Shown here one piece after another: positions 10,521 through 22,439 of a stretch of 64,000 nucleotides of DNA (position 1 is its first letter; the number at the start of each line of letters is the position of its first letter). The DNA is taken from positions 70,268,627 to 70,332,626 of the forward strand of contig JBANSL010000004.1 of assembly GCA_037127255.1 (NCBI GenBank). The letters are read 5' to 3'. Both the position numbers and the translations under genes were made by a program. Source of the DNA: Persicaria tinctoria (taxonomy: Eukaryota > Streptophyta > Magnoliopsida > Caryophyllales > Polygonaceae). The notes beneath the pieces are model-generated. The model was given only the letters and a program-made list of their open reading frames with translations. It had not been told where the DNA came from and searched no databases.

Positions 10521-13500
10521 AAATAAGCTATTGGAATTGTAGAGGGATTGGGAAAACAACTTTCTGGACTGAAGTTAACGCGATGTGTACAAATGAGCAT
10601 ATACAACTGTTGGCCCTGGCAGAAACTAAGAAGGATGTCTTGCCGGCCGAAAACTTATGGAAACAGATTGGATTTGATTCTGCTATTTGGTCACCGAGCA
10701 TTGGTCGTTCTGGTGGTCTTGGTGTATTATGGAAATCTTACCAATTGTCAAATGAAACCCTTTCGATTATGATACATCTTCCGAGAATCATAGGATTACG
10801 ATACGAGAACTTAAGTGAGAATCTCACGATCCTCCTTCTGTTTGTCTATGCCCCGTCGGATCCTCGGGATAAGGATCCATTCTGGGTCGAGCTAACAAGA
10901 ATCGTAACAGATTCATCATTCCCATGCATTATTATGGGAGATCTAAACGAAATCATGTGTAGAGAGGATAAATTGGGCGGTGCTGTCACCTTGTCGTCTA
11001 GGTTTACGCGGCTTATTGATTTTAAGAACAATTGCTCTCTTTTGGATTTGCCAACTTTCGGGAATCCGTTTACATGGAGGAAATCTCCCGAGGCCTCGAA
11101 TAACATCCTCGAAAAACTGGACCGAGTGCTTGTCCATCACCAAATTCTTGACCACTTGCCAAATCTCATCACAAAAAATGGGGCGTTCTCTTCCTCTGAC
11201 CACTGCCCCATACAAATAATCCTTGATTGTAGCACCACCTTTAAAGCACCACCATTTAAATTTGAAAACACATGGCTTCAACGCAAGGACTTTCGCAATA
11301 TAGTTAAACAATCATGGCGTGCTTCTTGCCCAGGGTCCGCTATGTTTCAACTCGTTTTTAAACAGAAAATCCTAAAACAAAAAGCTAAAGAATGGAACAA
11401 GCGGTCATTTGGCAACATATTCCGTCAGTTGTTAGAGATAGATAATGAATTATTAGAAATGCAATCGTCGGCTAGTGCTAGCGGGCAATTTCAAAGCCAA
11501 AATAGTAAAGAAAGTCGCTTGTTAGGGAAACGAGAAAAACTCCTGCTTTTTCAAAAAACATTTTGGAATCAAAGAGCTAAAACAAAACATCTCAAGCTTA
11601 CAGATTCTAATACATCCTATTTCCATCGTGTCGCTTCTGGACGAAGACATAGGAAACAAATACGTAACATTACTACTACAGAAGGTACCTTGATAATTTG
11701 AGAAGAAAATGTTAGGCAAGAAATTAAAAACGATTTTCAAAAACGATTTACTAAGGAAACAATTGACGAGAGACTTCTTAATGAAATGACTAATATAATT
11801 CACCCTTCAATCACCCCGGCTGAAAATGAATTCCTTACACGAGCCCCAACAAATGGTGAAATTAAGTCCGCCGTTTTCAGCCTTGGGAAAAATAAATCTC
11901 CGGGTCCCGATGGGATGACGGCCGAATTCTACAAGCATTATTGGGATATTCTGGGGAATTCGATTATCAAAGCCATTAAAGGGTTTTTCAACTCCGGGAA
12001 AATCCTTAAACAAATAAATCATACATTTATTTCCCTACTACCAAAGCAAGATAACCCCTTGACTACTAACCATTACCGGCCTATTAGCTTGTGTTCCAAC
12101 CTATATAAAATTATTTCAAGAATTCTAACAGAAAGACTTAAAGTAGTAATTGGTAAGCTCATTCACCCATTACAGGGGGCGTTTGTGTCAGATAGGTCAA
12201 TTCAAGATAATGTCCTAATAGCACATGAAATCTTCCATTCCTTCCGATCTCGTTTGGGTCGTGAAGGATGGCTGGCAATCAAACTGGACATGGAAAAGGC
12301 ATACGATAGGGTTGACTGGAACTTCACCAAAAAGATTCTTGAGAAATTTGGGTTCCACCCAGTTTTCATTTCCTGGGTTATGGAATGCGTACAAACTGTC
12401 TCGTATTCTATACTTGTTAATAACGGCCCTACAGATATGTTCTTCCCATCTAGGGGCATTCGTCAAGGGGATCCCCTCTCACCGTTTCTATTTATCCTAG
12501 GTGTTGAAATTTTGGCACGCCACCTGTCTGCTGAGGCAAGTAGTGATAGAAGCCCAATCGGCTTCACATTTGGGCGGAATGGACCAAGAATTCCATTTCT
12601 ATCATTTGCAGATGATATTATCATCTTCTCGAAAGGCAGCGTAGATGCCTGTAGAAGAATCAAATCAATTATTGACTCCTATTGTAATGTATCGGGTCAA
12701 AAAGTAAACTACCAAAAATCATGCTTCCAAGCTACTAAAGGAATCACATAGTCCAGACTTCAAGAACTCAACAGCTGCCTAACTATATCCAACGCCAACT
12801 CCCTGGAAAAATATCTTGGATGTCCAATTATCAATGGCAGAGTAACAAAAGAAACCTTCGAAGATATTATTTGTAAATCTAGAGAACAACTAAGTAAATG
12901 GCGTGCTAACTCTCTATCTCAACAAGGTCGAGCTATTCTTATAAACTCAAATTTATCTGCCAAACCCTTATATACGATGCAGAGTTTCTTACTGCCATCT
13001 TCAATTCATAAAGAACTTGATCAAGTAAATAGAACTTTTTTCTGGAATAAGGATCTGCAACACCGTCCGTTGATTAGCTGGGATAGAATTTGTAGAACAA
13101 AAAAATGCGGGGGCATGGGGATTAGAAAATCCAAAGAAATGAATGAAGCAGTACAAATGAAACTGCTATGGAAAACGTTGGCTGAGCCAGATAATGTTTG
13201 GGTGCAAATAATAAAATATAAATATCTTCGAGCGGATGACATTCTCCATTATAAGAAAAGTGGTGCCACCTCCTGGCAATGGGCGAAACTTACAACTCTA
13301 ATTGATAAGTTCAAAAAGGGGCTTATTTGGTCGGTCGGCACCGGGACCGCTATCAAATTCTGGTCTGATAACTGGATTACAACATCTTCTATTGAGTCTC
13401 GTGATGATTGCCCAAGAATTGATAGCATTAATGATAAGGTCAGTGACTATATCCTCGGAGGTAAATGGTGGGTGGAGAAACTCTCTGCTGTTCTCCCGCA

Positions 13501-14650
13501 CAACATAGTGGACGAAATCCTAGACATTACACTCCCAGTCTCAAATTTTGTGGATAGACTTTACTGGTGGCCGGACCGAGAGGGCTGGTTCACTACGTCA
13601 AGCGCTTATAAATTGGTTTCTGCCGAATCCTCAATTCCATTAGACAACAACTACTGGATCTGGAATCTCGACATCCCACCCAAGATCAAAAATTTCTTGT
13701 GGAAAGTCTGTCAAAACGGCCTTCCCACAGCTACAAGACTCGCTCAACGGGGGGTCCCTATCCCTCCTACATGTAAGCTTTGTAATTGCTTTATGGAAGA
13801 TGATGTTCATCTTCTATTTGAATGTCAGTACTCGAGGTCTCTCGCTCTTTTACTGAGCCACATAAACTCTACAATTGTCAGCCAAATCATAATATCAAGA
13901 GATATAAACTCAATCATGTCACTCATTGGGAATAGTCTATCAAAGGCTGCTCTTGTCAAACTTGCTTTCGCTTGGTGGACGACGTGGTATATTCGAAACC
14001 AACATGTGTTTAGGCAGGCACCAATCCCTCCGAGGGACGCCGCATTGAGGCTTATTAATACACATGAGAAAAATTGGAGTAGCATCCACCAATATGACAG
14101 TACACTAGATGATAGCACCACCCCTCTTTCACGAAGCGGCAAACAACCCGTAAAGAGCAACAAAACCCGCCTTATCAAGTGGCGCAAACCACCTAAGGGC
14201 ACATTCAAACTCAACTTTGATGGTTCGTCTCTGGATGATAACCGCAGTACCGCTGGGGTGGTTATCAGGGACTGGCATGGACACCCAATAAACATAGGCT
14301 ATAAACAATTGGGTATTAAAACTGCGCTTCAAGCCGAAGCACTAGCACTCAAACTTGGGGTACAAATGGCCTTACAACTAAATATTGACAAAATCCATAT
14401 TGAAGGAGATTCCAGCATAATTATTAACCATCTAAACAAAAAGTCGAAATGCCCATGGGAAATCGAACTCATCTTGTCAGATGTACAATCTCTTCTATCA
14501 ACTATGAAAGATATTTCTTTCATTCATGTACCCCGTCTTGGCAATAGAGTGGCGGATAAGGTTGCACACCTTTGCCACTCTGTCAGGGGTATTGATATAT
14601 GCAACAATTCCGGTCTTACAGACCTCATCCGCAAGGATGCTTTCGGGTAG
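10517..14650 (+). pseudogene. L1 ORF2 (endonuclease-RT-RNase H), two in-frame stops
   Basis: ORF2 performs target-primed reverse transcription: it nicks DNA and copies the LINE RNA. Reading through the stops gives about 1,377 codons. The APE-type endonuclease occupies residues 1-~235 (N7, E36, D near 142 in MGDLNEIM, and SDHCPI near 227). Reverse transcriptase follows at ~430-740, with QGDPLSPFLF and the FADD catalytic motif near 698. A zf-RVT zinc-binding region (GLPTATR...CKLC...HLLFEC) lies near 1070-1105, and an RNase H domain from ~1230 (FDGSS, IEGDS, NRVADKVAHL). TGA at 11699-11701 and TAG at 12749-12751 interrupt the same frame with no frameshift. The second LINE copy (33512-37130) has glycine at the first stop and sense sequence at the second, so both are point mutations. 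Confidence 0.93.
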
Positions 14651-14701
14651 AGCGTGCTCACCCGAATTTTTTCCTAATCAAAAAAAAAAAATAAAAAAAA
14701 A

Positions 14702-14720
14702 ATCAAACTTATCTTACAAC
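14702..14720. repeat. 3' target-site duplication of the L1
   Basis: ATCAAACTTATCTTACAAC, identical to 8159-8177. Confidence 0.9.
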
Positions 14721-16356
14721 GGTGTCGTTTTGCAATTCAAGTCCACAAATGCTGCGTTTCAAAGCTTTCAAGGGTAGCAGCAAGTACTAATTGCAGGCTA
14801 CATGTCTTGGCTTCATTTGGTGCAATTTTGGATGGCTAGATGATGGACATGTGGACCGAGTTAGACGGGCATGATTCACCATGTCAAATACAATTAAAAT
14901 GTCGAAAATCTAATTTTCGACATTGAAAATGTTTTTAAAAAAAATCAAAAAAATTGTCATTGTACTAGATTTATTTTTCTCTACATATAGACATCAATTT
15001 TGAATATATTTGAACATATTTTGAATTTTCTTTAAATACAACTATGTATAATAATACCAAAAAAAAACAATTTTAATTATTTTTAAATAGTAAGAATAAA
15101 AAATGTAAGAAGTTATTTAATTTTTTTGGAACAAAGTGTTATTTAATATTTGAAAATTGTTAATGATGTGTATGATTCGTTTGCAAATGAGATAGAAATG
15201 GATTATAGAATTGAGCTAGATTGGAGAAAATGAGTCGAGAATGAAACTGTTAATTTATGAATAATATTTTTTAACGGAAAATGAATATTATAAATTACGC
15301 TAGACCGGAGAAAACGAGTCGAGAAGGGTATAATTGTAAATTGATTTGCTAATAAAGGATGAAAATAATTATGGTAGAAGGGTATAATTGTAAATTGGAT
15401 TGATAGGAAAATAAGGGTTTTGGGATACTAGAGATATTATTGATAAAGTGGAAAAAGTGAGAAAGTGATGCTTGGATGATGTGGAGGAAATAGAAGAATA
15501 AAATATTAGTATTTATAGTATCTCTAGTATCCGTTGATAAACATGGCCTTACAATATGTAATATGTGAGTCGGATGGCGGATTGGAATATTGGATGAACG
15601 TGAGGCCTCACTCGGTCTGACCAGATTCATTGGCTTCTTCACCTGTCACCTGCTTTTTATTAGGGTTTTTACCCGTTTATTTAGATGGGGTGAATCGGTT
15701 TGGCCAGTGAACCATGGATAATTTCCACGCCTATCAAAATGTGATCCGTCTAAAAAGGCCAGCAAAGCATGAACAAGTCGGAGAGCACAAGAAATTTCCA
15801 ACATGTGATGTTAATAACTCCAAATCTGAAAAGTGATAGCCTTGAAGAACCTAAGCTCAAAAGTCCAAATGAATTAGCACTTTAATCCATACGTTTGAAT
15901 TGAAATGTTAGGGATAAAATGATCTCTAAGCTCAAAAGTATGATACTGACTTACAAGGGGCTCAAATCCAAAGCCAACGCAAACAAATTCGTCGAACCTA
16001 ATTTGGCAAGTCTAGTTACAATGAACACCAACAAAGTTTAGCAAAAGAACCAAAACACTGCATTGATTCCAGGTACAACTTACTTCTAACACGCACTAAT
16101 GCACGATGCTCATGCTTACAAAGTGGGGCACCTTCATCGGGTATCCATGTAACAGTAGACCTCAAATTACTTACTTTGAATCGCAGCAAGTAGGTTTGTA
16201 CATTCTCCCTCTTACAGTGCTGGCAAATAAGCTCTCACTTCGTCTAAACACATTAAGGTGGTTTGAAATGTACAAAGAACAGTTTTAAGGATAAGAACAT
16301 CTTACAGCTATGATGTTTTCTGCGTGTGCGGGTATGATCAACTTACTGGAAAAGGA
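14721..16356. other. Intergenic DNA downstream of the LPA2-like gene
   Basis: No gene recognised. It is AT-rich to about 15600, with a short diverged repeat (GAGAAAA.GAGTCGAGAA at about 15222 and 15309). Sequence from about 16000 is probably the 3' UTR and terminator region of the minus-strand LPA2-like gene. Confidence 0.4.
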
Positions 16357-17901
16357 TCACTTTGAGGTTTTGGTATTCTCATTTTGGAAGTACTTGATCA
16401 GGCCGTAAGTAGATGTTCCAGCCACAAACAGTGCGACTGTTGGAGTGAAAGAAGGATAAAGATATTTTACAAAGTAATTGTCCCATTGCTCTGGTAGGAA
16501 CCCTGTTAAGATGGACAAAGCATAAAAGAAATGAATAGAAGTAACAGAAACTGCTACTAAATGTAGGATCAATTACCGGCAATCAAGTGGAAAAGACAAG
16601 TTCTTGCTTAGAAGTTCCTAACAACAGCAGCATTTAAGAATTGGGAGGATAAGAAATTTTTAAGGGGAAGGAAGGAGAGAAAAAAATTAGATACACAAAT
16701 GAAACTAACAAAAGGAGTTCCTCGAAGAAACTTAAATGCCCAAGATATGACAACTCTTTTGTATCAAACCGTTCTCCTACTCTATTTTCATAGTAACTCG
16801 TTGAAACAAGGGTTGTATCACCCATAATATTAGTTCATTCATCATTTAGGCTTGCAACACAATCGGAAGACATATGGTTTTCACATGGAAATGTGACCAA
16901 TGCGAAGGCAAGAACGATATATCTCAATTCTTACAGTTGTGTGTTTCAATTGGCCTTTAACTTGGAAGGAAGAAAACAATAAAGTCCACATGAGCAACTA
17001 GGAATGTGGAAAACCAAGGCTCAATTTTGACCTAATGTCCTCTACAGGGCTAGCAATTCAATCAAATGTGCTGTTGGTGTTCACTAATTGGCATTAATAT
17101 TTTCAATCCCAGATATTCACTCACTATAAGTTTGCAAGGATAATACATGTTATGGCAATGTATATGGATACCATTAGGGAACCATTCCGGAATGGCTCAC
17201 CGGAAATGACTTGTGGATAATAGTCATAGGTCCCCGGTTCGAACCCCGGAACGGTTCGAACCCCGGAATGACCGCTCTTTATTTACCAATTCAAGGATAC
17301 CATTAGGGGGTAACGATTGGGGCTTTTATGGCGATCCTAATTCAAGACTTGGTACAATCCCATTTTTCCAACTGCAAAATCCATCACAGGCACTTCAATT
17401 CCTTGACCTAAGGCACTAACAAAACCTACAAAATCCCCCGAACAAATCAAGCTAATTGAAAACGAGCAACAAAATAGGATGAATTGGAGAGGGCAAACCT
17501 GAAGCAGCAACAAGAAGTCCTTGAACGAGGATGATAACGCCAAGGCCTAGCCAAGTAAGAAGGAAAGCGGATTCAGTGAGGGGCGGGTCCTTCCCAACCG
17601 CACCATCTTCCTTGGCCAGAAAAGACGGTGTCTCTACAGGAGAGCGTCTGACCACTGAGCTCCGCTTCTTGTTGCTGGTGGACTCAGCGCCCGGATTCGA
17701 TTTGGGGCGACCGAAACCCTTCCCCGTTGAGGCGATGGGTTTCTTTGATTCACCCTCCTCTGAATTGGAGGAGGCATCTTGTTGGGAGGTGGCGGGTACG
17801 ATTCCGGGTCTCGGTCTGGATTTGGATTTGGCGGGTGAAGTGAAGATCAGAAACCTGTGATCCAGGAGAGAGGGTTGGAGGGGCAGCACTAGCAGCCTCA
17901 T
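16357..17901 (-). CDS. LPA2: LPA2-like photosystem II assembly protein, chloroplast
   Basis: LOW PSII ACCUMULATION 2 is a thylakoid membrane protein needed for efficient photosystem II assembly (CP43 accumulation in Arabidopsis). Two exons: 17901-17499 and 16502-16357, joined across a 996-base GT...AG intron, giving 182 aa. Residues 1-~40 are basic and Ser-rich, like a chloroplast transit peptide. A low-complexity Ser/Lys region follows, then transmembrane segment 1 (FLLTWLGLGVIILVQG, ~112-133) and segment 2 (FTPTVALFVAGTSTYG, ~152-173), with FLPEQWDNYFVKYLYP between them. These match the conserved C-terminal half of LPA2. Splicing restores SG|FLPE exactly. I chose the Met at 17901 over an in-frame Met at 17973 because it gives a transit-like N terminus of family length. 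No frameshift or stop is seen, so it is probably functional. Confidence 0.88.
17180..17294 (+). mobile_element. Short tRNA-related SINE-like insertion in the LPA2 intron
   Basis: A 115-bp insert flanked by 14-bp direct repeats GGATACCATTAGGG (17166-17179 and 17295-17308). It carries an A-box-like TGGCTCACCGG, a perfect B-box GGTTCGAACCC, and a second copy of GGTTCGAACCCCGGAA. It has no coding capacity. The length is at the lower limit for a SINE, so a tRNA-fragment retroposon is possible. Confidence 0.7.
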
Positions 17902-18940
17902 TTTTCCGTTGGGGAGAGTGAAGCAAAGTATCGGTGGATTTGTTTTTGTTGCAATAATCCGGCGTGTTTGCAAGCGGAATTTTTTAGAACTTTTGGAACG
18001 TGGGTGGACGGGATGGAGATTTTTTTTGGAAGATAATCTTTTGCGTGCGTTTGGTAGAGTGGAGATATTTTGTGTAACTCTTGAGATAATTGTCTTAAAT
18101 GCCCCTCATTTTCAAATGAAAAAGACAAAAATGCCTCTCAATTTACCCCTCGTACCACCAACGGCTGGGCAACAGCATCCACACCCCTACAGGCTACAAC
18201 CCTGATCTGAGCATTAGCCATGAATTTCTTCAATTCAATCTTCTCAAAAGATCCAAAAATCTCCGATTCCCGCCGACAACGACTTGGAAAACCCTAACCC
18301 TGTCCTTGAATCCTCTGGAGACGGTGCTCCGGCTTCTGCCTGGAACTTCGACAACCTTATCAAGGCTAATGAAGGCGGTCTCTTTGAGACAATGGGCATT
18401 GCAATTGAACTTCTGCATGTTCATCTTTCCCTCTGTTCATCTCTCCCGTTTGTTCATCTCTCCTGGAACTTCCGCAACCTTATCGATGACTTCCGACGGT
18501 CCAGGCGGTCTCTTTGAATCAGAAGTTTTAGGCAGAAGTCGGAGCTCCGTCTGTTCCAGCAATGGTCATTGCAATCTGAAGTTCCGCTTAGAACTTCATA
18601 TTCAGCCATCGATGGGGAAGGTGAAGATTGGGTCCGGATTTCTCAAAGAGACCGCCTGTAACTTCGGCAACCTTATCGCCTTCATCCACGATTGGGTCCT
18701 GCTTCAATTCGGGTCCAGATTTTGGAAGTGGTGATCGCCACTCCCTCTGTTTATCTTTCCCATCTTCACCTTCCCCATCGACGGCTGAATCTGGCACTGT
18801 AGCATCAAGGCATGGCAACCGTCATCGTCTCCGCAGGCGCCGAAGATTGAGGTTGATCGGAGAAGGTGAGGAAGGGGCAACCGTCATCGTCTCCTGCTTC
18901 TGTGCTTCCGGCTAGAGTAGATAGAGAATCAAGCCAACGG
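17902..18940. other. LPA2 upstream region and an unassigned GC-rich segment
   Basis: 17902-18150 should contain the minus-strand LPA2 promoter. 18220-18910 is GC-rich with several open frames, none recognised. The motif GCGGTCTCTTTGA occurs twice direct (about 18374, 18503) and once inverted (about 18643), and GGAACTTC.GCAACCTTATC recurs, so this looks like an internally duplicated relic rather than a clean exon. Confidence 0.35.
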
Positions 18941-18954
18941 GAGATTGAGTCTTG

Positions 18955-19190
18955 CGGGGCAATAAACGTCCATGAGGCCGGGGTGGAGAAATTTCCCCAC
19001 CCCCTCCACCCCCAAATCCAAGGTGGGAAAAAATTGGTGTTTTCCCACCTCCTTCATCCCCTCAACCTCCATCTCTCCCATCCCCGCCATCCCGCCCCAA
19101 ACACACCGACACGCTTCCCCAAAAAAATTTCATCATCTCTCCTACCCTTCTCATCCCCTCCCAAACACACCCTAAATGGGTCCTCTAATT
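18955..19190. mobile_element. Relic of a pyrimidine-rich TIR element end
   Basis: C-rich sequence ending CCCAAACACACCCTAA resembles the inverted form of the element end at 37329 (GGGCGTGTTTG followed by G-rich sequence) and the end at 42406. No matching left end or target duplication was found. Confidence 0.35.
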
Positions 19191-19229
19191 CCACCACAAA
19201 AGAATTCGGTCAAACACCCAAAAACCTTT

Positions 19230-19535
19230 TGTACTTCCGTGCCCTAAAAACGAAAGTACAATTGAAAGTAATTTATAACTTCTGTTTTTAAAAAACGAGA
19301 GTTGTAAATCTAAGTGGTACTTCCCTTTTTAAAACGAGAGTACAACTTTTAATTTTAATTCCCGTTTTTTAAAAACGAAAGTTATAAAACTGAGTTGTAC
19401 TTTCGTATTTAAAAACGAAAGTACACTTTTAATTATATCTCCCGTTTTTCAAACACGGGAGTACAAATTTTTAAGCATTTTTAAAACATTTGGGAGATTT
19501 AGTTATAACTCTCGTTTTTTAAAAACGGGAGTATA
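19230..19535. repeat. Cluster of ~7 hairpin repeats, CGTTTTT-AAAAACG core
   Basis: Imperfect palindromes of about 25 bases of the form ACTNTCGTTTTTAAAAACGANAGT recur near 19231, 19281, 19319, 19363, 19405, 19440 and 19509, separated by short AT-rich spacers. The best one is ACTTTCGTATTTAAAAACGA at 19405 with its closing GAAAGT. Confidence 0.8.
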
Positions 19536-19905
19536 AAAGCAAATATATCTCTTGTGTTTGAAACTGTCATAGCTTTGGATGATTTGACCCCTTTATTCCG
19601 TCAAAGATTTGAATTTAGCTTACAAAAATAGAATTTACACTCAAATCTAAATGCAAAAACTGAAAATCATCTAGAATTTGAATGCGGTTTATAGAAACTA
19701 AAAAAATCACATGGAATGTATGCTCAAAATCTGAAAATCTAAATGCAACTTGCAAGAAACCGAAAATCTGAATGCAGAAACTAAACTTAAGCAAAAGAGC
19801 AATCTGAATGCAACAATTAAACTTTAGGAAAAGAGGAATCTGAAAATTAACACATTAACTTGAACATACTTTAGTGTTTCTAAACAAAAGCAAAGATGTA
19901 CGTGT
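19536..19905. other. AT-rich DNA, no gene
   Basis: Degenerate short repeats (TCTGAATGCA.AAACT variants) but no gene or element recognised. Confidence 0.4.
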
Positions 19906-19978
19906 AGCCTATGTGTGATTCAAACCCACGTTGATGTGTGTGTACAACACATTGTTCTACCGTTTGAGCTAATAGGCT
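19906..19978 (-). other. tRNA-like sequence 1
   Basis: On the minus strand, 73 nt with perfectly pairing ends AGCCTAT...ATAGGCT, a D-arm/A-box TTAGCTCAAACGGTAGAAC, a possible anticodon arm with loop TTGTACA (GTA) and a T-arm/B-box GGGTTTGAATC. Several stem mismatches make a working tRNA unlikely. Related to 24565-24636 and 40362-40429. Confidence 0.6.
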
Positions 19979-20834
19979 AGTGGAACAATGTGTAAGCTAT
20001 ACATTTGTGTATATATAGTCAAAACTAAGCAATTTAGGATCTAAGCTCAAGTACACGATTTTACAAGAGCATTGTGAGAGTTGATTAGAATAGATTTCAT
20101 TTTGTGAGAGTTGAAAATGCATTATCTTGCTAAGAGGTTCTATCCATCTCCCCTACACCAAAGTTGAAGTTTTTACTCATTTGATCTCATTTTTCAGAAG
20201 TAATGGAATGACAATATAAGAAATTAGAAAGGTTATTCCTTGTTTTCCAACTATCAAACATGTCATTGAGCCTTTCTTTACTAATTTTGATTTATAGATT
20301 CGCAATGTCATATTGTTTTAACTTAAAATTCCCACAAAACAATTTAAAAAACTATATACATTGCTTCAACTTTCAACTTACAAATTTCATATTGGTAAAT
20401 TCAGATTGTTATAGCAAAACAACTTACAACTTCAGAATGTTATAGCAAAACAACTTAAAACTTCATATTGTTTAAGTTTTAAGGAGTTTGATTTTAAAGA
20501 CTAATTTACACATTGGTAATTCACAAATTGATCGACAACTTCAGTTTACATATTATTAATTTTAACAAAAAACTACACTGAACTGGTTTTCTCAAACTTC
20601 ATTTCCAATGTAAGAAATGTAGGAAACAAGTGAAGTGAGAGAAATAGGATAGTGGGATACATATATATAGCCTCATGGCTTCTCATTTAAACTCCAAATT
20701 TTCGATGTGGAATGTAGTCTTTGTCCCACATTGGAAATGAGGGGATGGAAGGAACACTTCGAAGTCTATAAAAGGAGAGGAATGAGAGTTCATTTGTCCC
20801 ACATTGCCATTACATATTAGTTTATGTAATATTA
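19979..20834. other. AT-rich DNA, no gene
   Basis: Small internal repeats (TTATAGCAAAACAACTTA.AACTTCA) only. No gene seen. Confidence 0.4.
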
Positions 20835-20842
20835 TAAATTAT

Positions 20843-21411
20843 CAGTGTTCTAAAAATCGCGTCTGGGCACCGCCTAGACACTGCTTGGGCGCTAGGCGGT
20901 AGGACACCTAGGAATTTTTAAGCCTAGTCGGCCTTCTAGGGGGAAATCCGTCTATGCACCGCCTAGTCCCACCTAGGCGCCACCTAGGCCTGCCTAGTCC
21001 CGTCTAGGCGCTGCCTAGGCATACCTAGCCCAACGACTATCCAATTTTAGCTTCTAGGTATGTGATTAGTCGACTTAGGGGTTTTTTACCCCCCAAGTCG
21101 GGATGTATTTGCCATTGAGTTGAACCTATTGTTTTAGATTTTAGGAGGTTTAGAACCACTAGTCAGATGCATACTTTTTGCATTTATTTACTTTATTGTT
21201 AGTTAAGCACCGCAAATTAAGGTTTATGAGTGATATTATGAATTATTATTACATTAAATGAGTTATTGACATGTGATATGCATTAAAATATGAGAAAATA
21301 ATCAAGTTTGTTCTAAATCCGCCTAGGCGCCGCCTAGACACCCGCCTCACCGCCTAGGTGCTAGGCGGCCACCCACCGCATAGCGATCGCCTAGCGCCTT
21401 TTAGAACATTG
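20843..21411. mobile_element. hAT-type MITE, CAGTGTTCTAAAA family, copy 1
   Basis: 569 bp with inverted ends CAGTGTTCTAAAA and TTTTAGAACATTG and an 8-bp target duplication TAAATTAT (20835-20842, 21412-21419), as expected for hAT. The subterminal regions are packed with CCTAGGCG/CGCCTAG motifs in both orientations. No ORF, so it depends on a transposase elsewhere. Confidence 0.9.
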
Positions 21412-22439
21412 TAAATTATAAATTATTCTAAGAATAATTTTTATAATTTACATAATAATTATGAATTTATTCTATTAAAATAATTTTTTTTTAAAAAGGA
21501 TGCCCAATACTGCAACCCAGTTCGAAACTAAACGCACCCACACCAAAGCAACGATCCAACGCTAAAAGAGGAAACCAATAAAGGCCAAAAGGGGAAGATC
21601 TAAACATCAAATGAAAATTGTGTGCAAACTACCGGAACCAAACAGAGAGTCCGGTAGGAATTATTATAACTATTAATATTTAGATAATTTTCAAGCCCTT
21701 TCGGTATTTTGATCACTTTTTCAAGATTTTTGTCAAACCCTTTCAGGATCTTTGCCATGTATATAAATATATATATATAATATAAATATAAATATATATA
21801 ATATAAATATACACCGTATAATTTAAGTAAAGAATGAGAAAGCCAGTGAAAGGACCCCAACCCCGGAAATCACGGAATGAAGATTTGGGTGAACTTGCAT
21901 GACATAGATTAACTTTTTTGATTGATTTATTGTTTTTTTTTAATTAATTTTTTCCACCAAACTTGCATAGCATGGTTCGGATCCACTGTACCAAGTTTAC
22001 TGTGTCCACACTGTTCCCCTTTTTTTTATTGGGCCACATGTCACTTTTCCCCCCTTTTTCTTCCATTAATTTAACCTTTAAAATTCTTTTCTTTATTTTT
22101 TTATAAGCTTTAAAATTCTTTCCCGATTCTTTTTCCGCTCCGCTTCATTTGAGTTCTTTCCTCTCAATTCTCTCGCTCTTCCCCCATCCAATACCAGCAA
22201 CTTTCTAGAGCTCCAACCTCCATTGAAGATGGTGACCAATAGAAAAAGGTTGGTCTTTCTATTTAAGTTTTATTTCACTTTGTATTTTATAATAATCCAA
22301 AGAGAGTACCTCATATTTCTAAGGTTTTATTTAGGATTTGGGTATTTATTTAAGATTTGGGGTTTTCTGAAAATTGATAAGAGTGCTACCTACTATATGA
22401 TTAAATTCACATGGTTTTCTCAAATTGAAGCCTTGTATT
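21412..22439. other. AT-rich DNA with a possible first exon
   Basis: No complete gene. An AT microsatellite lies at about 21764-21815. At 22130-22245 a pyrimidine-rich stretch leads to an ATG (22229) and the short frame MVTNRKR followed by AG|GTTGG, which looks like a 5' UTR, first coding exon and splice donor. The rest of that gene was not found, and the TRIM at 22440 may sit in its intron. Confidence 0.3.

Larger units (their letters stand above)
8178..14701 (+). mobile_element. L1-type LINE, near full length
   Basis: A 6.5-kb non-LTR retrotransposon bounded by a perfect 19-bp target-site duplication (8159-8177 and 14702-14720) and ending in an A-rich tail (about 14681-14701). It contains a 5' inverted-repeat region (8184-8708), ORF1 (8643-10520) and ORF2 (10517-14650) with endonuclease, reverse transcriptase, zinc finger and RNase H. 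The perfect duplication and only two stop codons in ORF2 suggest a fairly recent insertion. It is not autonomous as it stands. Confidence 0.93.

Noticed and set aside
10846..11311. Minus-strand ORFs over the L1 endonuclease
   Set aside because: Shadow frames of ORF2, which has clear catalytic motifs on the plus strand.
15349..15642. 97-codon minus-strand ORF
   Set aside because: Low-complexity His/Ile/Ser-rich sequence in AT-rich DNA with no domain; likely chance.
17531..17860. 109-codon plus-strand ORF opposite LPA2 exon 1
   Set aside because: Antisense shadow of the LPA2-like coding exon.
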